DNA of 64,000 nucleotides from Pseudomonas sp. PDNC002 (GCF_016919445.1 NZ_CP070356.1:3008001-3072000); one strand, 5' to 3'. Counted from the first letter of the stretch, positions 45,832 to 55,016 are shown. Notes: generated by a model from the letters alone, not told the origin. Translations and numbers: made by a program.

Positions 45832-45895
45832 GCTCCCTCTCCCTTCGGAGCGGGGCGCGCAGCCAGGGCTGGGGAGAGGGGCGCACGGCAGAGGG
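45832..45895. repeat. Single CCCTCTCCC palindrome copy between fliI and fliJ
   Basis: CTCCCTCTCCCTTCGGAGCG, a short spacer, then GGCTGGGGAGAGGGGCGCAC: a degenerate member of the same family as the 39.7, 49.5 and 55.0 kb arrays, lying inside an operon. Confidence 0.75.
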
Positions 45896-45902
45896 CTGTG
45901 TC

Positions 45903-46346
45903 ATGAACCGCCGAGCCGAACGCCTGGCGCCGGTGGTGGACATGGCGCTCAAGGCCGAGCGCGAGGCCGCGCGCCAGCTCGGTCTGGTGCAAGGCCAGCT
46001 GCAACAGGCGCAACGCAAGCTCGCCGAACTCGAACGCTACCGTTTCGACTACCAGCAACAGTGGATCCGCAACGGCCAGCAGGGTGTCAGCGGCCAGTGG
46101 CTGATCAACTACCAGCGCTTCCTGTCGCAGCTCGAAGGCGCCGTCGAACAACAGAACCGTTCGGTGGCCTGGCACGAGAATACCGTCGGCAAGGCCCGTG
46201 AAGTCTGGCAGGAGAAGTACACACGCCTCGAAGGCCTGCGCAAGCTGGTGGAACGCTACCGCGAGGAAGCGCGCCTGGCGGCCGACAAGTACGAGCAGAA
46301 GCAGCTCGACGAATTCGCCCAGCGCCTGAGACCGTCCGCCGACTGA
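45903..46346 (+). CDS. fliJ: Flagellar export protein FliJ
   Basis: The 147-residue protein is almost wholly coiled coil, with FliJ marks LAPVVDMALKAEREAARQLG at the start and AREVWQEKYTRLEGLRKLVE near 98. It links the ATPase to FlhA and helps reuse chaperones. The ATG at 45903 was chosen because the upstream extension would translate the repeat. It ends the fliE operon. Confidence 0.93.
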   Translation: MNRRAERLAPVVDMALKAEREAARQLGLVQGQLQQAQRKLAELERYRFDYQQQWIRNGQQGVSGQWLINYQRFLSQLEGAVEQQNRSVAWHENTVGKAREVWQEKYTRLEGLRKLVERYREEARLAADKYEQKQLDEFAQRLRPSAD

Positions 46347-46411
46347 ACCCGGCGCCGATCCATCACGGCGCCGTGCTAGGCTCCTGTCAGTATCCCGACC
46401 GGAACCTCTTC

Positions 46412-47248
46412 ATGCCTCTGCCGTCTCCCGTGCCCGTGGATTTCCACCGCGTCCTGCACCTCTGGCAACTCGCTCCCGAAGGGGAACCCATCGTCACACC
46501 CAGCAGCCATCTCCTGCCGGTGCGCTGGCAGGGCCGCCCGGCGATGCTCAAGCGCGCCCTGGAGGCAGAGGAGCAGGGCGGTGCGCAGGTCATGCGCTGG
46601 TGGTGCGGCGAGGGTGCCGCGCTGGTCTATGCCTACGACGGCGACACCATCCTGATGGAGCGCGCCGAAGGCTCCCGCTCGCTGATGCAGATGGCGCTCA
46701 ACGGCGAGGACGATCAGGCCAGCCGCATCGTTTGCGACGTGGTGCGGCGCCTGCATCGAGCGCGCGAAAACCCGCTACCGGAACTGGTCGGCCTGCGCGC
46801 GTGGTTCCGCGACCTGGCCCCCGCCGCGACACGCTATGGCGGACTGTTCCCGCGCTGCCTGGAGACCGCCGAGGCGCTGCTGGCCAGCGAGCACGATCAG
46901 GCCGTACTGCACGGCGATGTCCACCACGACAACATCCTCGATTTCGGCGAGCGCGGCTGGTTGGCGATCGACCCGAAACGCCTCTACGGCGAGCGCCTGT
47001 TCGATTACGCCAACCTGCTGTGTAACCCGGATCTGCCGACCTCCCGCGACCCGGCGCGCTTCCTGCGCCAGCTCGATGTGATCGTCGAGCACGCCGGCGT
47101 CGATCGGCAGCGATTGCTCGAGTGGGTGCTGGCGTTCGCCGGGCTTTCCGCCGCCTGGTTCCTCGACGACGACATGTCTGCCGACAGTGATCTCGCCGTC
47201 GCCCAACTGGCGGCCGCCGAACTGGACCGCATGGCATGCTGCGCGTAA
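46412..47248 (+). CDS. Aminoglycoside/hydroxyurea phosphotransferase-family kinase
   Basis: From the ATG at 46412 the protein has 278 residues. It has the kinase catalytic loop [12 protein letters not shown] (near 165; Asp and Asn of HGDxxxxN) and the metal-binding segment [12 protein letters not shown]. This is the pattern of the APH(6)/streptomycin 6-kinase group. Many chromosomal members act on unknown metabolites, so drug resistance should not be assumed. The start has GGAA eight bases upstream. It overlaps the next gene by 13 bases, indicating a shared transcript. It is not part of the usual flagellar set. Confidence 0.75.
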   Translation: MPLPSPVPVDFHRVLHLWQLAPEGEPIVTPSSHLLPVRWQGRPAMLKRALEAEEQGGAQVMRWWCGEGAALVYAYDGDTILMERAEGSRSLMQMALNGEDDQASRIVCDVVRRLHRARENPLPELVGLRAWFRDLAPAATRYGGLFPRCLETAEALLASEHDQAVLHGDVHHDNILDFGERGWLAIDPKRLYGERLFDYANLLCNPDLPTSRDPARFLRQLDVIVEHAGVDRQRLLEWVLAFAGLSAAWFLDDDMSADSDLAVAQLAAAELDRMACCA

Positions 47249-47889
47249 GCCGCGCGCTGCTGCAGGCGCACCCACGCCTGGTGGGGGCCGGCGCCTTCGG
47301 TGTGCTGGCTGCGCTGGCCTGCTACTGGCTCTCGCCGATGACGCGGGTGCTGGTGGGCTGGAATTGCATGGCCTGGCTGTACGTGTTGCTGATCGGCTGG
47401 CTGGCGCTGCGGGCCGACCCGGAGCAGGTCAAGCGCATCGCCGGCATCGAGGATGAGACCGCCGAGGCGGTGCTGGTGCTGATCATCGTCGCGGCGCTGG
47501 CCAGCCTGGGGGCGATCATCGTCGAGCTGGCGACCGCGTCCCATGCCGGCGACAGCGAGAAGCTGGCGCGCTATGCGTTCACCGCCAGCACCGTGCTCGG
47601 TTCCTGGTTCCTCATCGGCACCGTGTTCAGCATGCATTACGCGCGGATGTTCTACGCGGCTGAGGAAGGCAAGCCGATACTGCGCTTCCCCGAGGGCGAG
47701 AAGAACCCGGATTACTGGGACTTTCTCTACTTCTCCTTCACCCTCAGCGTGGCGGTGCAGACCTCCGATGTGGAGATCGCCTCGCGGGCGATGCGCAGGG
47801 TGGTGCTGGCCCACTCGGTGATTGGCTTCCTGTTCAACACCGCGGTCCTCGGCCTTGCGATCAACATGGGCGCCGGACTGGTCGGGTAG
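47236..47889 (+). CDS. DUF1345 membrane protein
   Basis: The 217-residue protein has five or so hydrophobic segments and the DUF1345 pattern ([20 protein letters not shown] near 75, and [20 protein letters not shown] near 155, which resembles a pore-like turn). It is an inner membrane protein of unknown function. It overlaps the kinase gene and is convergent with the LysE gene 13 bases beyond its stop. Confidence 0.8.
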   Translation: MLRVSRALLQAHPRLVGAGAFGVLAALACYWLSPMTRVLVGWNCMAWLYVLLIGWLALRADPEQVKRIAGIEDETAEAVLVLIIVAALASLGAIIVELATASHAGDSEKLARYAFTASTVLGSWFLIGTVFSMHYARMFYAAEEGKPILRFPEGEKNPDYWDFLYFSFTLSVAVQTSDVEIASRAMRRVVLAHSVIGFLFNTAVLGLAINMGAGLVG

Positions 47890-47902
47890 GCCGGCGCGCC
47901 GT

Positions 47903-48520
47903 TCAGGCCGGGATCGTCTCCAGCGCCAGGCGCAGTGCCAGAACGACGAAGGCGACGGTGAAGCTCCAGCGGATCAGTCTCATGACTTCCGGGCGGCCGA
48001 TCACGTAGTCGCGGACCCAGGACGCCAGCAGGCCGTAGCCGATGAACACGATGAAGGTCATCAGCGCGAACACCAGGCCGAGCAGGAGAAACAGGGCCCT
48101 GGCGTCGTCGCTGCCGGCCGGCACGAACTGCGGCAGGAAGGCCAGGAAGAACAGGCCGAGCTTGGGGTTGAGCAGATTGAGCCAGAGCCCGGTGGCTACC
48201 AGCTTCGGGGTGCTGCGCGGGCTGCTGACCGAATCCAGCGCCAGGGCGCCACTGCCGCGAAACACCTGCCAGGCGATGAACAGCAGGTAGGCGGTGCCCG
48301 TCAGCTTGATGACCTGGAAGCTGGCGGCGCTGGCCTGCAGGATCGCCGACAGGCCGAAGGTGGTGAGCAGCAACTGCGGGATCATGCCCAGCGTGCAGCC
48401 CAGTGCCGCGACAGTGGCCGCGCGGGCGCCAAGGCCGAGTCCCACGGCCAGCGTATAGAGCACACCGGTGCCCGGCAGCAAAACGACGACGAACGCCGTC
48501 AGCAGGAATTCTGCGTTCAT
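47903..48520 (-). CDS. LysE family amino acid/metabolite exporter
   Basis: The protein has 205 residues with six hydrophobic segments and the LysE/RhtB marks PGTGVLYTLAVGLGLGARAA near 16 and NPKLGLFFLAFLPQFV near 115. The family exports amino acids or homoserine lactones from the cytoplasm. It is transcribed away from the AraC gene's 3' end on the same strand (49 bp gap), so the AraC protein may control it. Confidence 0.85.
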   Translation of the reverse strand: MNAEFLLTAFVVVLLPGTGVLYTLAVGLGLGARAATVAALGCTLGMIPQLLLTTFGLSAILQASAASFQVIKLTGTAYLLFIAWQVFRGSGALALDSVSSPRSTPKLVATGLWLNLLNPKLGLFFLAFLPQFVPAGSDDARALFLLLGLVFALMTFIVFIGYGLLASWVRDYVIGRPEVMRLIRWSFTVAFVVLALRLALETIPA

Positions 48521-48569
48521 TCCCGAGGTTGTCCTGTGTTGGGGGAGTGGGTCGTGCGGGCCCGCGAAG

Positions 48570-49373
48570 TCAGGTCCTTGGTGGCGGATGCCTGAGCGAG
48601 GAGCGCCATTGTCCCGGCGTCAGGCCGAGCTGACGGGCGAAGGCGCGGGTCATGTGGGACTGATCGGCAAAGCCGGCGCGCTGGGCGGCCTCGGCCAGCG
48701 TATGACCCTCGCCGATGGCCTTGTGGGCGTGCCGCACGCGGTACTGCAGGAGGTAGGCGTGGGGCGTGGTGCCTAGCTCGCGGCGAAAGCGCCGCAGGGC
48801 CGCGTAGGGTGTCAGTCCGGCGATGCCGGCCAGTTCCGTCAACGAGGGCGCGCGGCGTGGGTCGTCGTGAATGCGCTCGAGCATGCGCGCCACGCCCCGC
48901 GAGGGGAGCGCCGCCACGGTGATGTCCGTGCGCTGGTCGAGCAGTTCGCCGAACAGGTCGAGCACGCCTTCCGCGGCTGCGTCCGCGCTGCTCTGCGGCA
49001 ACTGCCGCAACAGGCTGGCGATGCGCCGGGCGAGTTGCGGATCGGCGAGGGTGGGCAGGGAGAACTCCCGCCCAGCCATCTCGGCGCCGGCAAGCTGGGC
49101 GATCAATGTCGGCTCGACGTACAGCATCCACCAGCGGCGCGGGGCACCGCGCAAGGGAATGCCATCATGCAGTTCGTTGGGGCTCACGGTGATGATGTCG
49201 CACGCCTTCGCTTCGACCTGGCCGCGCCCGCTCCAGGAACGGTGACCACCCTCGAGCATCACGCCGATGCCGAATTCGTCGTGGGCGTGGCGCGGGAAGC
49301 TGCGCTCGGTGAGGATCTCGACAGTGCGCAGGCCGGGCAGGGCGGTGGAAGTGCAGTTCACTCGGTGCAGCAT
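48570..49373 (-). CDS. AraC family transcriptional regulator
   Basis: From the ATG at 49373 the protein has 267 residues. It has an N-terminal cupin-like sensor domain (RSFPRHAHDEFGIGVMLEGG near 25) and a C-terminal double helix-turn-helix (SLTELAGIAGLTPYAALRRF near 175, HTLAEAAQRAGFADQSHMTR near 220, then FARQLGLTPGQWR). AraC-plus-LysE pairs are common, with the regulator sensing the exported compound. In-frame upstream sequence comes from the repeat array and is not part of the gene. Confidence 0.85.
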   Translation of the reverse strand: MLHRVNCTSTALPGLRTVEILTERSFPRHAHDEFGIGVMLEGGHRSWSGRGQVEAKACDIITVSPNELHDGIPLRGAPRRWWMLYVEPTLIAQLAGAEMAGREFSLPTLADPQLARRIASLLRQLPQSSADAAAEGVLDLFGELLDQRTDITVAALPSRGVARMLERIHDDPRRAPSLTELAGIAGLTPYAALRRFRRELGTTPHAYLLQYRVRHAHKAIGEGHTLAEAAQRAGFADQSHMTRAFARQLGLTPGQWRSSLRHPPPRT

Positions 49374-49484
49374 GGGGCAGGGCCTGCGAGCGCGGGAAGG
49401 TGACTGGCAGAGTAGTCCCTTGTGCCGTGGCGATCTTGAATGAAATTGACTCTTTCGCTTGCGCCGACCGCCGGTGCTCGGTCT

Positions 49485-50166
49485 ACCCCTCACCCCAGCC
49501 CTCTCCCGAGGGAGAGGGGGCCGTTCGGCGCGGGTGGCGAGGTCTGTATCAGTTGGCAGTGATGGTGCAGGAAAAGCGGTGAATGCAGTCCTGGCACGGA
49601 CTCTCCCTCTCCCGAGGGAGAGGGGGCCGTTCGGTATGGGTGGGGAGGCCTGTATCAGTTGGCAGTGATGGTGCAGGAAACGCGGTGAATTCAGTCCTGG
49701 CACGGACTCTCCCTCTCCCGAGGGAGAGGGGCCGTTCGGCCTGGGTGGGGAGGTCTGTATCAGTTGGCAGTGATGGTGCAGGAAAAGCGGTGAATTCAGT
49801 CCTGGCACGGACTCTCCCTCTCCCGAGGGAGAGGGAGCCGTTCGGTGTGGGAGGGGAGGCCTGTATCAGTTGGCAGTGATGGTGCAGGAAAAGCGGTGAA
49901 TTCAGTCCTGGCACGGACTCTCCCTCTCCCGAGGGAGAAGGGGCCGTTCGGCATGGGTGGGGAGGCCTGTATCAGTTGGCAGTGATGGCGCAGGAAAAGC
50001 GGTGAATTCAGTCCTGGCACGGACTCTCCCTCTCCCGAGGGAGAGGGGCCGTTCGGCATGGGAGGGGAGGCCTGTATCAGCTGGCAGCGAAGGTGCCGAA
50101 AGAACGGTGAACTCAGTCCCGGCACGGACTACTCCCTCTCCCTTTGGGAGAGGGCTGGGGTGAGGG
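49485..50166. repeat. ~106 bp tandem array between the AraC and TorF-like genes
   Basis: The palindrome CTCTCCCGAGGGAGAGG recurs with GGAGA cores at 49511, 49617, 49723, 49828, 49934 and 50040, and as CCCTTTGGGAGAGG at 50147 (spacings 105-107). Each spacer contains CTGTATCAGTTGGCAGTGAT, GGTGCAGGAAAAGCGGTGAA and TCAGTCCTGGCACGGACTCT. The first and last copies have the CCTCACCCCAGCC or GGCTGGGGTGAGGG flank of a complete inverted pair, which looks like the original element expanded from inside. No gene is seen in 49374-50193. Confidence 0.93.
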
Positions 50167-50193
50167 CGCTCCGGGAACCGCGAACGTCCAGTC

Positions 50194-50910
50194 TCAGAAG
50201 AACGGCCGCGATGCCTTGAACATGAAGGCCGAATCGCAATAGGCGTTGCGCCCGGAGTAGGCGCTGCAATCGCTGCCCGTGAGGCTGCTGCCGCTGTAGG
50301 AGAAGTTCAGGTCGATGCCCATCCAGGGCCGGCTCAGGTTCACCGACCAGTCGCCGAAGCCGCTCACGTTGCCGCCGCCATCCAGGCTGACTGGCGCCGC
50401 CAGGGTATAGGCGGAGTATTTGAACGAGACATCGAACCCCAGGTCATCCTGCATGCCCAGGTCGGTGAAGAGAGTCGCCGTGCTGCGCCCGGCCTGGTTG
50501 CTGTAGGCCGCGCCGAGGCGACTGCCGAATACCGAGAGGCCGCCGTACAGCGCCTGGCTGTCGTAGTCGGATTGCTCGGGACGGCTGTAGCGCAGGGTGC
50601 CCAGCTCGTAGCCCAGCTTGCCGCTGCCCAGCGGGTGCTTGTAGCCGGCGTAGCTGTCGATCTCCAGCGGCTTTTCCTGCTCCAGGTTCGAGGTCCAGCT
50701 GCCCACGTACCAGCCAGTGTTGTGGGTGACATCGAGACCACCCTGGGCGCTGTTCGCCTGGCCGGGCTGAACCAGCCCCTGGGCCATGCTGCGGGTCGGT
50801 GAATTGGCGAACTTCAATTCGTAGTCGCCCAGGTCGCGCTGCATCACCTGGGCCATCGTCGACGGCGCTGCGCAAAGGGCACAGACCGCGATGAGAATGG
50901 ACTTGTACAT
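50194..50910 (-). CDS. TorF-like outer membrane protein (putative porin)
   Basis: The protein has 238 residues with a signal peptide (MYKSILIAVCALCAAPSTMA). The mature part is rich in alternating beta strands and ends in the aromatic FF typical of outer membrane barrels. Segments such as ELKFANSPTRSMAQGLVQPG and NTGWYVGSWTSNLEQEKPLE fit the TorF/TIGR02001 family found in gammaproteobacteria. The transported substrate is unknown. It is a single minus-strand gene between the repeat array and the divergent hsbA. Confidence 0.75.
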   Translation of the reverse strand: MYKSILIAVCALCAAPSTMAQVMQRDLGDYELKFANSPTRSMAQGLVQPGQANSAQGGLDVTHNTGWYVGSWTSNLEQEKPLEIDSYAGYKHPLGSGKLGYELGTLRYSRPEQSDYDSQALYGGLSVFGSRLGAAYSNQAGRSTATLFTDLGMQDDLGFDVSFKYSAYTLAAPVSLDGGGNVSGFGDWSVNLSRPWMGIDLNFSYSGSSLTGSDCSAYSGRNAYCDSAFMFKASRPFF

Positions 50911-51147
50911 GCTCCCCCCTGGTTGCCGGATGACCCTCCTTCGGCGTCCACATCCGGCTTCGCACGCGTAAAGGGTAAAGGCATTCGCCGGACCTGTGTC
51001 GACCGGTGGTCCATTTGCCGACCCGCGCGTTGACCGTTCGACCGGTCTGGCGAGGCGGTTTCCCGATGCGCGCCGAGGTTGCCGCTGTCATCACTTGCTG
51101 CTAAATCTTCAAGCTCGTGCGCGACCATCATCGATAAGGAGAATCCC

Positions 51148-51453
51148 ATGGCGATCACTTCCGTTCCCTCTGCCGACGGGCAAGAGCTGACCATCGTGGT
51201 CCAGGGACGTTTCGATTTCGGCGCACACCAGGAATTCCGCGACGCCTACGAGCGCGTCGACATCACGCCCAAGCGCTACGTGGTCGACCTCAAGGGCGCC
51301 ACCTACCTCGACAGTTCGGCCCTGGGCATGCTCCTGCTGCTGCGCGACCACGCCGGTGGCGAAAGCGCGCAGATCAGCCTGGCGTACTGCAATCCGGACG
51401 TGCGCAAGGTGCTGGCCATCTCCAACTTCGAACAACTGTTCACCATCAGCTGA
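51148..51453 (+). CDS. hsbA: Anti-sigma factor antagonist HsbA (STAS domain)
   Basis: The 101-residue protein is a single STAS domain with the phospho-site motif YLDSSALGMLLLLRDHAGG (near 52). In P. aeruginosa, phosphorylated or free HsbA binds either FlgM or the diguanylate cyclase HsbD, switching between swimming and attachment. AAGGAG lies six bases before the ATG at 51148. It is followed by its kinase/phosphatase hsbR. Confidence 0.9.
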   Translation: MAITSVPSADGQELTIVVQGRFDFGAHQEFRDAYERVDITPKRYVVDLKGATYLDSSALGMLLLLRDHAGGESAQISLAYCNPDVRKVLAISNFEQLFTIS

Positions 51454-51475
51454 GGCGGCTCGCGCGCCCACGGCC

Positions 51476-53173
51476 ATGGCTGAATTCCTCACCGTTCTGA
51501 TCGCCGACGACAACGCCGCCGATCGCCTGCTGCTGTCGACCATCGTCAGCCGCCAGGGCCACCGTGTGCTGACCGCCGGAAACGGCCTGGAAGCGCTGGC
51601 GCTGTTCGCGCAGGAGCGTCCGCAACTGGTGCTGATGGATGCGCTGATGCCGGTGATGGACGGCTTCGAGGCCGCGCGGCGGATTCGCCGGCAGGCCGGC
51701 GAGGAGCTCGTGCCGATCATCTTCCTCACCTCGCTGAGCGAGCCCGAGGCGCTGGTGCAGAGCCTGGAGGCGGGCGGCGACGATTTCCTCTCCAAGCCCT
51801 ACAACCGCATCATCCTCGAAGCCAAGATCCGCGCCATGGGGCGCCTGCATCACCTGCAGCGGACAGTGCTGGAGCAGCGCGACCTGATCGCCCGGCACAA
51901 CGAGCACCTGCTCAACGAGCAGCGGGTGGCCAAGGCGGTATTCGACAAGGTGGCGCACTCGGGCTGCCTCAACGCGGCGAACATCCGCTACCTGCAATCG
52001 CCGTTCGCGCTGTTCAACGGCGACCTGCTGCTGGCGGCGTTCAAGCCCTCGGGCGGCATGCATGTACTGCTCGGCGACTTCACCGGCCACGGCCTGCCGG
52101 CGGCCATCGGCGCCATGCCGCTGGCCGAGGTGTTCTATGGTATGACCGCCAAGGGTTACCCGATGGCGGACATCCTTCGGGAGATGAATGCCAAGCTCAA
52201 GCGCATCCTGCCGGTCGGGGTGTTCTGCTGCGCGGCGATGCTCAACCTGAGCTTCCAGCGCGGGCTGGTGGAGGTGTGGAATGGCGGGCTGCCCAATGGC
52301 TACCTGCACCACCACGGCAATGGCCAACTGCAGCCGCTGATCTCGCGCCACCTGCCGCTGGGCATCCTCGATGCGGGCGCGTTCAGCGACCATTGCGAGG
52401 TCTATGCGATGGAGGAGGGCGACCGCGTGTTCCTCTTCTCCGACGGTGTGCTGGAGGCGCGCAACACGGCGGACGAGGCGTTCGGCGAGGAGCGCCTGCG
52501 CCAGGTGTTCGCCGAGGAACCGATGGCGTCACGCCTGTTCGATGGCATCCAGGCGGCGGTATCGCGCTTTCGTGGCGAGGCCCAGGACGATGTCAGCATG
52601 CTGGAGATCGCGCTGGTCTCGGAGGACTCGTTGCAGCGTCCGCCGCTGGCCTTTTCCGACGACGGCCAGAGCAGTCCGCTGGACTGGTCCGCCAGTTTCG
52701 AATTCCGCGCGCCGACGCTGCGTCACTTCAATCCACTGCCGTTCCTGCTGCAGCTGCTGATGGAAGTGCAGGACCTGCGCCCGCGTGGCGGCGACCTCTA
52801 TACCGTGCTCGCCGAGCTGTACTCCAACGCCCTGGAGCACGGCGTGATGGGCCTGGACTCGACGCTCAAATGCGATGCCGCCGGTTTCGCCCGCTATTAC
52901 CAGGAGCGCAGCAAGCGCCTGACTGCCCTGCGCGACGGCTACGTGCGCTTCCACCTGGATCTTGCGCCCCACGGCGATGGCGGGCGCTTGCTGATGCGCG
53001 TGGAGGACAGCGGCGACGGTTTCGATGTCGGCTCGGTACTCGCGTCGCAGCAGGCCGCCGGCAGTCTGTGCGGGCGTGGACTGGCGCTGGTGCGGCAACT
53101 CGCCGACCGCTGCCAGTGGTCCGCCGACGGCAAGACAGTCTCCGTGGAGTTCTTCTGGTCGGCTCATGCATAA
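51476..53173 (+). CDS. hsbR: Response regulator HsbR with PP2C phosphatase and anti-sigma kinase domains
   Basis: The protein has 565 residues. The receiver domain has Asp55 in LMDALMPVMDG. A coiled linker is followed by the SpoIIE/PP2C domain (about 185-380, with LLGDFTGHGLPAAI, WNGGLPNG and LFSDGVLEARN). The C-terminal HATPase_c kinase-like domain (about 430-565) has LAELYSNALEHGV, VEDSGDGFD and GRGLALVRQLAD. HptB phosphorylates the receiver; the protein then dephosphorylates or phosphorylates HsbA. It starts 22 bases after hsbA. Confidence 0.92.
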   Translation: MAEFLTVLIADDNAADRLLLSTIVSRQGHRVLTAGNGLEALALFAQERPQLVLMDALMPVMDGFEAARRIRRQAGEELVPIIFLTSLSEPEALVQSLEAGGDDFLSKPYNRIILEAKIRAMGRLHHLQRTVLEQRDLIARHNEHLLNEQRVAKAVFDKVAHSGCLNAANIRYLQSPFALFNGDLLLAAFKPSGGMHVLLGDFTGHGLPAAIGAMPLAEVFYGMTAKGYPMADILREMNAKLKRILPVGVFCCAAMLNLSFQRGLVEVWNGGLPNGYLHHHGNGQLQPLISRHLPLGILDAGAFSDHCEVYAMEEGDRVFLFSDGVLEARNTADEAFGEERLRQVFAEEPMASRLFDGIQAAVSRFRGEAQDDVSMLEIALVSEDSLQRPPLAFSDDGQSSPLDWSASFEFRAPTLRHFNPLPFLLQLLMEVQDLRPRGGDLYTVLAELYSNALEHGVMGLDSTLKCDAAGFARYYQERSKRLTALRDGYVRFHLDLAPHGDGGRLLMRVEDSGDGFDVGSVLASQQAAGSLCGRGLALVRQLADRCQWSADGKTVSVEFFWSAHA

Positions 53174-53239
53174 TCGACCCCTTCTTGTCTGCCTGCGGCC
53201 CGCGCGCAGGATGACGAGCCGTCCTTCAGGGAGTGCCGA

Positions 53240-53581
53240 ATGCCCGAGTCGCATCTCGATGACACCGTGCTGAGCGACCTTCTGTCGATCATGGAAGACG
53301 AGTACCCGCTCCTGGTGGAGACCTTCCTCAGCGATTCCGAGGAACGCCTGCGCAGCATCCGCGAAGCCACCGCCGCCGCCGACGCCCCTGCGTTGCGGCA
53401 TGCCGCCCACAGCTTCAAGGGCAGCTGCGGCAACATGGGCGCCAACGTGTTGAGCAGCCTGTGCAAGCGCCTGGAAGAAGCCGCGCGGCAGAACGACCTG
53501 GCCACCGCCCAGGGGCTGATCGGCAAGGTGGAGCACGAATTCGCCATCGTCCGCACCCTGCTGTTGCCCGGCCGCGCCTGA
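53240..53581 (+). CDS. hptB: Histidine phosphotransfer protein HptB
   Basis: The 113-residue Hpt domain has the phosphorylated histidine His57 in HAAHSFKGSCGNMGA. It relays phosphate from hybrid sensor kinases to HsbR, upstream of FlgM/HsbD control. CAGGGAGTGCCGA precedes the ATG. The three hsb/hpt genes directly before fliK follow the P. putida order. Confidence 0.92.
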   Translation: MPESHLDDTVLSDLLSIMEDEYPLLVETFLSDSEERLRSIREATAAADAPALRHAAHSFKGSCGNMGANVLSSLCKRLEEAARQNDLATAQGLIGKVEHEFAIVRTLLLPGRA

Positions 53582-53626
53582 TCGCCCGGGGCTCTCGCCC
53601 GCGAGATCGCAGACGGCTTCCCGACT

Positions 53627-53642
53627 TGGCCCGCCCCTTGCT
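53627..53642 (+). promoter_or_regulatory. Sigma-54 promoter of fliK
   Basis: TGGCCC-GCCCC-TTGCT has one mismatch, with the essential GG and GC kept, 39 bases before the fliK start. Confidence 0.75.
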
Positions 53643-53680
53643 ATCTCCGTGTTGGATATTCACATCAACGGAGAACTCCG

Positions 53681-54973
53681 ATGGCTGTCGCCCCGGATAT
53701 TTTATTGACGCCCACGCCTGATGCCAGGCCCAAGGCGGCGGTCTCCAGGTCTGCCCAGAACAGCGCGAACGCCAGCAACGACAAGGGTTCCAGCTTCGCT
53801 GACGTGTACGCCAAGGAACAGCGTCCGGCAGCCAGCGAGCGCCCGGACAAGACGGCCAAGGCCAAGACCGACAAGCCGCGGGACACTGCCGCCAAGGACA
53901 CGCCCAGCAGCGATGCGACCACGCCCGCTGCCGCCGACCAGCCAAAGGTTGCCGACGACGGCAAGGCCTTGCCGGCCGATAGCGAGACCAAGGTGGCGGA
54001 CGCCGATCCGAAGCCCGATGCGACCCTCGACCCGCTGCTGATGCTGGGCATGACCGGCCAATTGCCGGAGCCCGAAGCGCCGCCGCTGGTGGTCAGCACC
54101 GGCACCAGCCAACTGACCGATGCCAGTGGCGACGACGACCTGCAGAAGCTCAACGAGATTCCGGGCGTCAGCCTGGCGCTCGAGGCGGGCGCGGACGATG
54201 CGGCGCAGCAGGCCCAGCAGACGCAGTTGCCTAGCCAACTGACGGCCAAGCCGGGTGACAAGGCGGTCGATGCCCATGGCAAGAACGACCTTTCCGCGGC
54301 GCTCGCCGCGCTGAACCCGGATGCGTCGGCCAAGGCTGGCGAAGGCAAGCTCGCCGAAGGGGCGTTGAAGGACGGTGCGGACCTAGGCCAGCAACTGCCC
54401 GAGCTGCAGGCCGACAGCAAGCCCGAGATGCCGCGCAACGAGACCTTTGCTGCGCGGCTGGAATCCCTGACCCAGGCGCTGAACACGCCGCAGGCCATGA
54501 CCAACCGCCCGGTGAATCCGCTGGTGCCGGGCCAGCCGGTGTCGGTGCAGCAGAGCGGCTGGACTGACCAGTTAGTGGATCGGGTGATGTGGATGTCCTC
54601 GCAGAACCTCAAGTCCGCCGAGATCCAGATGGACCCGGCCGACCTCGGTCGCCTGGAAGTGCGCATCCACATGAGCGCGGACCAGACCCAGGTCAACTTC
54701 GTCAGCGCCAACGCCGGTGTGCGCGAAGCGCTGGACAGCCAGCAGCACCGCCTGCGCGAGATGTTCAGCCAGCAGGGCATGGGGCAGCTGGACGTCAACG
54801 TCTCGGACCAGTCGGCCCGCGGCTGGCAGCAACAGCAGCAGGGCGATGAGCGCGGCAGTTCGCGGCGTGTGGCCGGCTCCGATGGCGACGACGAGCCGAT
54901 GATCAGCGGCGTGTCGGAGATCCGCCCGCAATCGGCGGCGCAGGGCAGGGGATTGGTGGATTACTACGCGTGA
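53681..54973 (+). CDS. fliK: Flagellar hook-length control protein FliK
   Basis: The 430-residue protein has a long, low-complexity Ala/Asp/Lys/Pro-rich N-terminal region (20-280). A conserved C-terminal FliK domain (about 285-385) contains SAEIQMDPADLGRLEVRIHM and QHRLREMFSQQGMGQLDVNV. FliK measures hook length and flips FlhB specificity. Its own sigma-54-like promoter lies upstream. Confidence 0.93.
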   Translation: MAVAPDILLTPTPDARPKAAVSRSAQNSANASNDKGSSFADVYAKEQRPAASERPDKTAKAKTDKPRDTAAKDTPSSDATTPAAADQPKVADDGKALPADSETKVADADPKPDATLDPLLMLGMTGQLPEPEAPPLVVSTGTSQLTDASGDDDLQKLNEIPGVSLALEAGADDAAQQAQQTQLPSQLTAKPGDKAVDAHGKNDLSAALAALNPDASAKAGEGKLAEGALKDGADLGQQLPELQADSKPEMPRNETFAARLESLTQALNTPQAMTNRPVNPLVPGQPVSVQQSGWTDQLVDRVMWMSSQNLKSAEIQMDPADLGRLEVRIHMSADQTQVNFVSANAGVREALDSQQHRLREMFSQQGMGQLDVNVSDQSARGWQQQQQGDERGSSRRVAGSDGDDEPMISGVSEIRPQSAAQGRGLVDYYA

Positions 54974-55016
54974 GTCCGGGGGCAGCTTTCGGTGGGCAGT
55001 GAGGCTTGCCTGGGAG

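Noticed and set aside
46412-47248. Aminoglycoside resistance gene
   Set aside because: Only the general kinase motifs of the family are visible. It has normal host-like composition and no mobile element beside it, so a resistance role is not supported.
49698-49713. TGGCACGGACTCTCCC motifs repeated in the 49.5 kb array (and TGGCACGGATGGC in the 55 kb array)
   Set aside because: They have a -24-like half only, with no -12 TTGC at the right distance, and do not face a gene start.
49459-50163. Repetitive open frames of 60-120 codons in the 49.5 kb array
   Set aside because: Products of the 106 bp period, with no start signals.
39730-50166. Regular repeats that could be taken for CRISPR arrays
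   Set aside because: Units are 106-112 bases and near-identical throughout, with no unique 30-40 base spacers and no cas genes nearby.
50969-50994. FliA-like TAAA...GCCGGACC upstream of hsbA
   Set aside because: The spacer is 14 rather than 15 bases and the -10 matches poorly.
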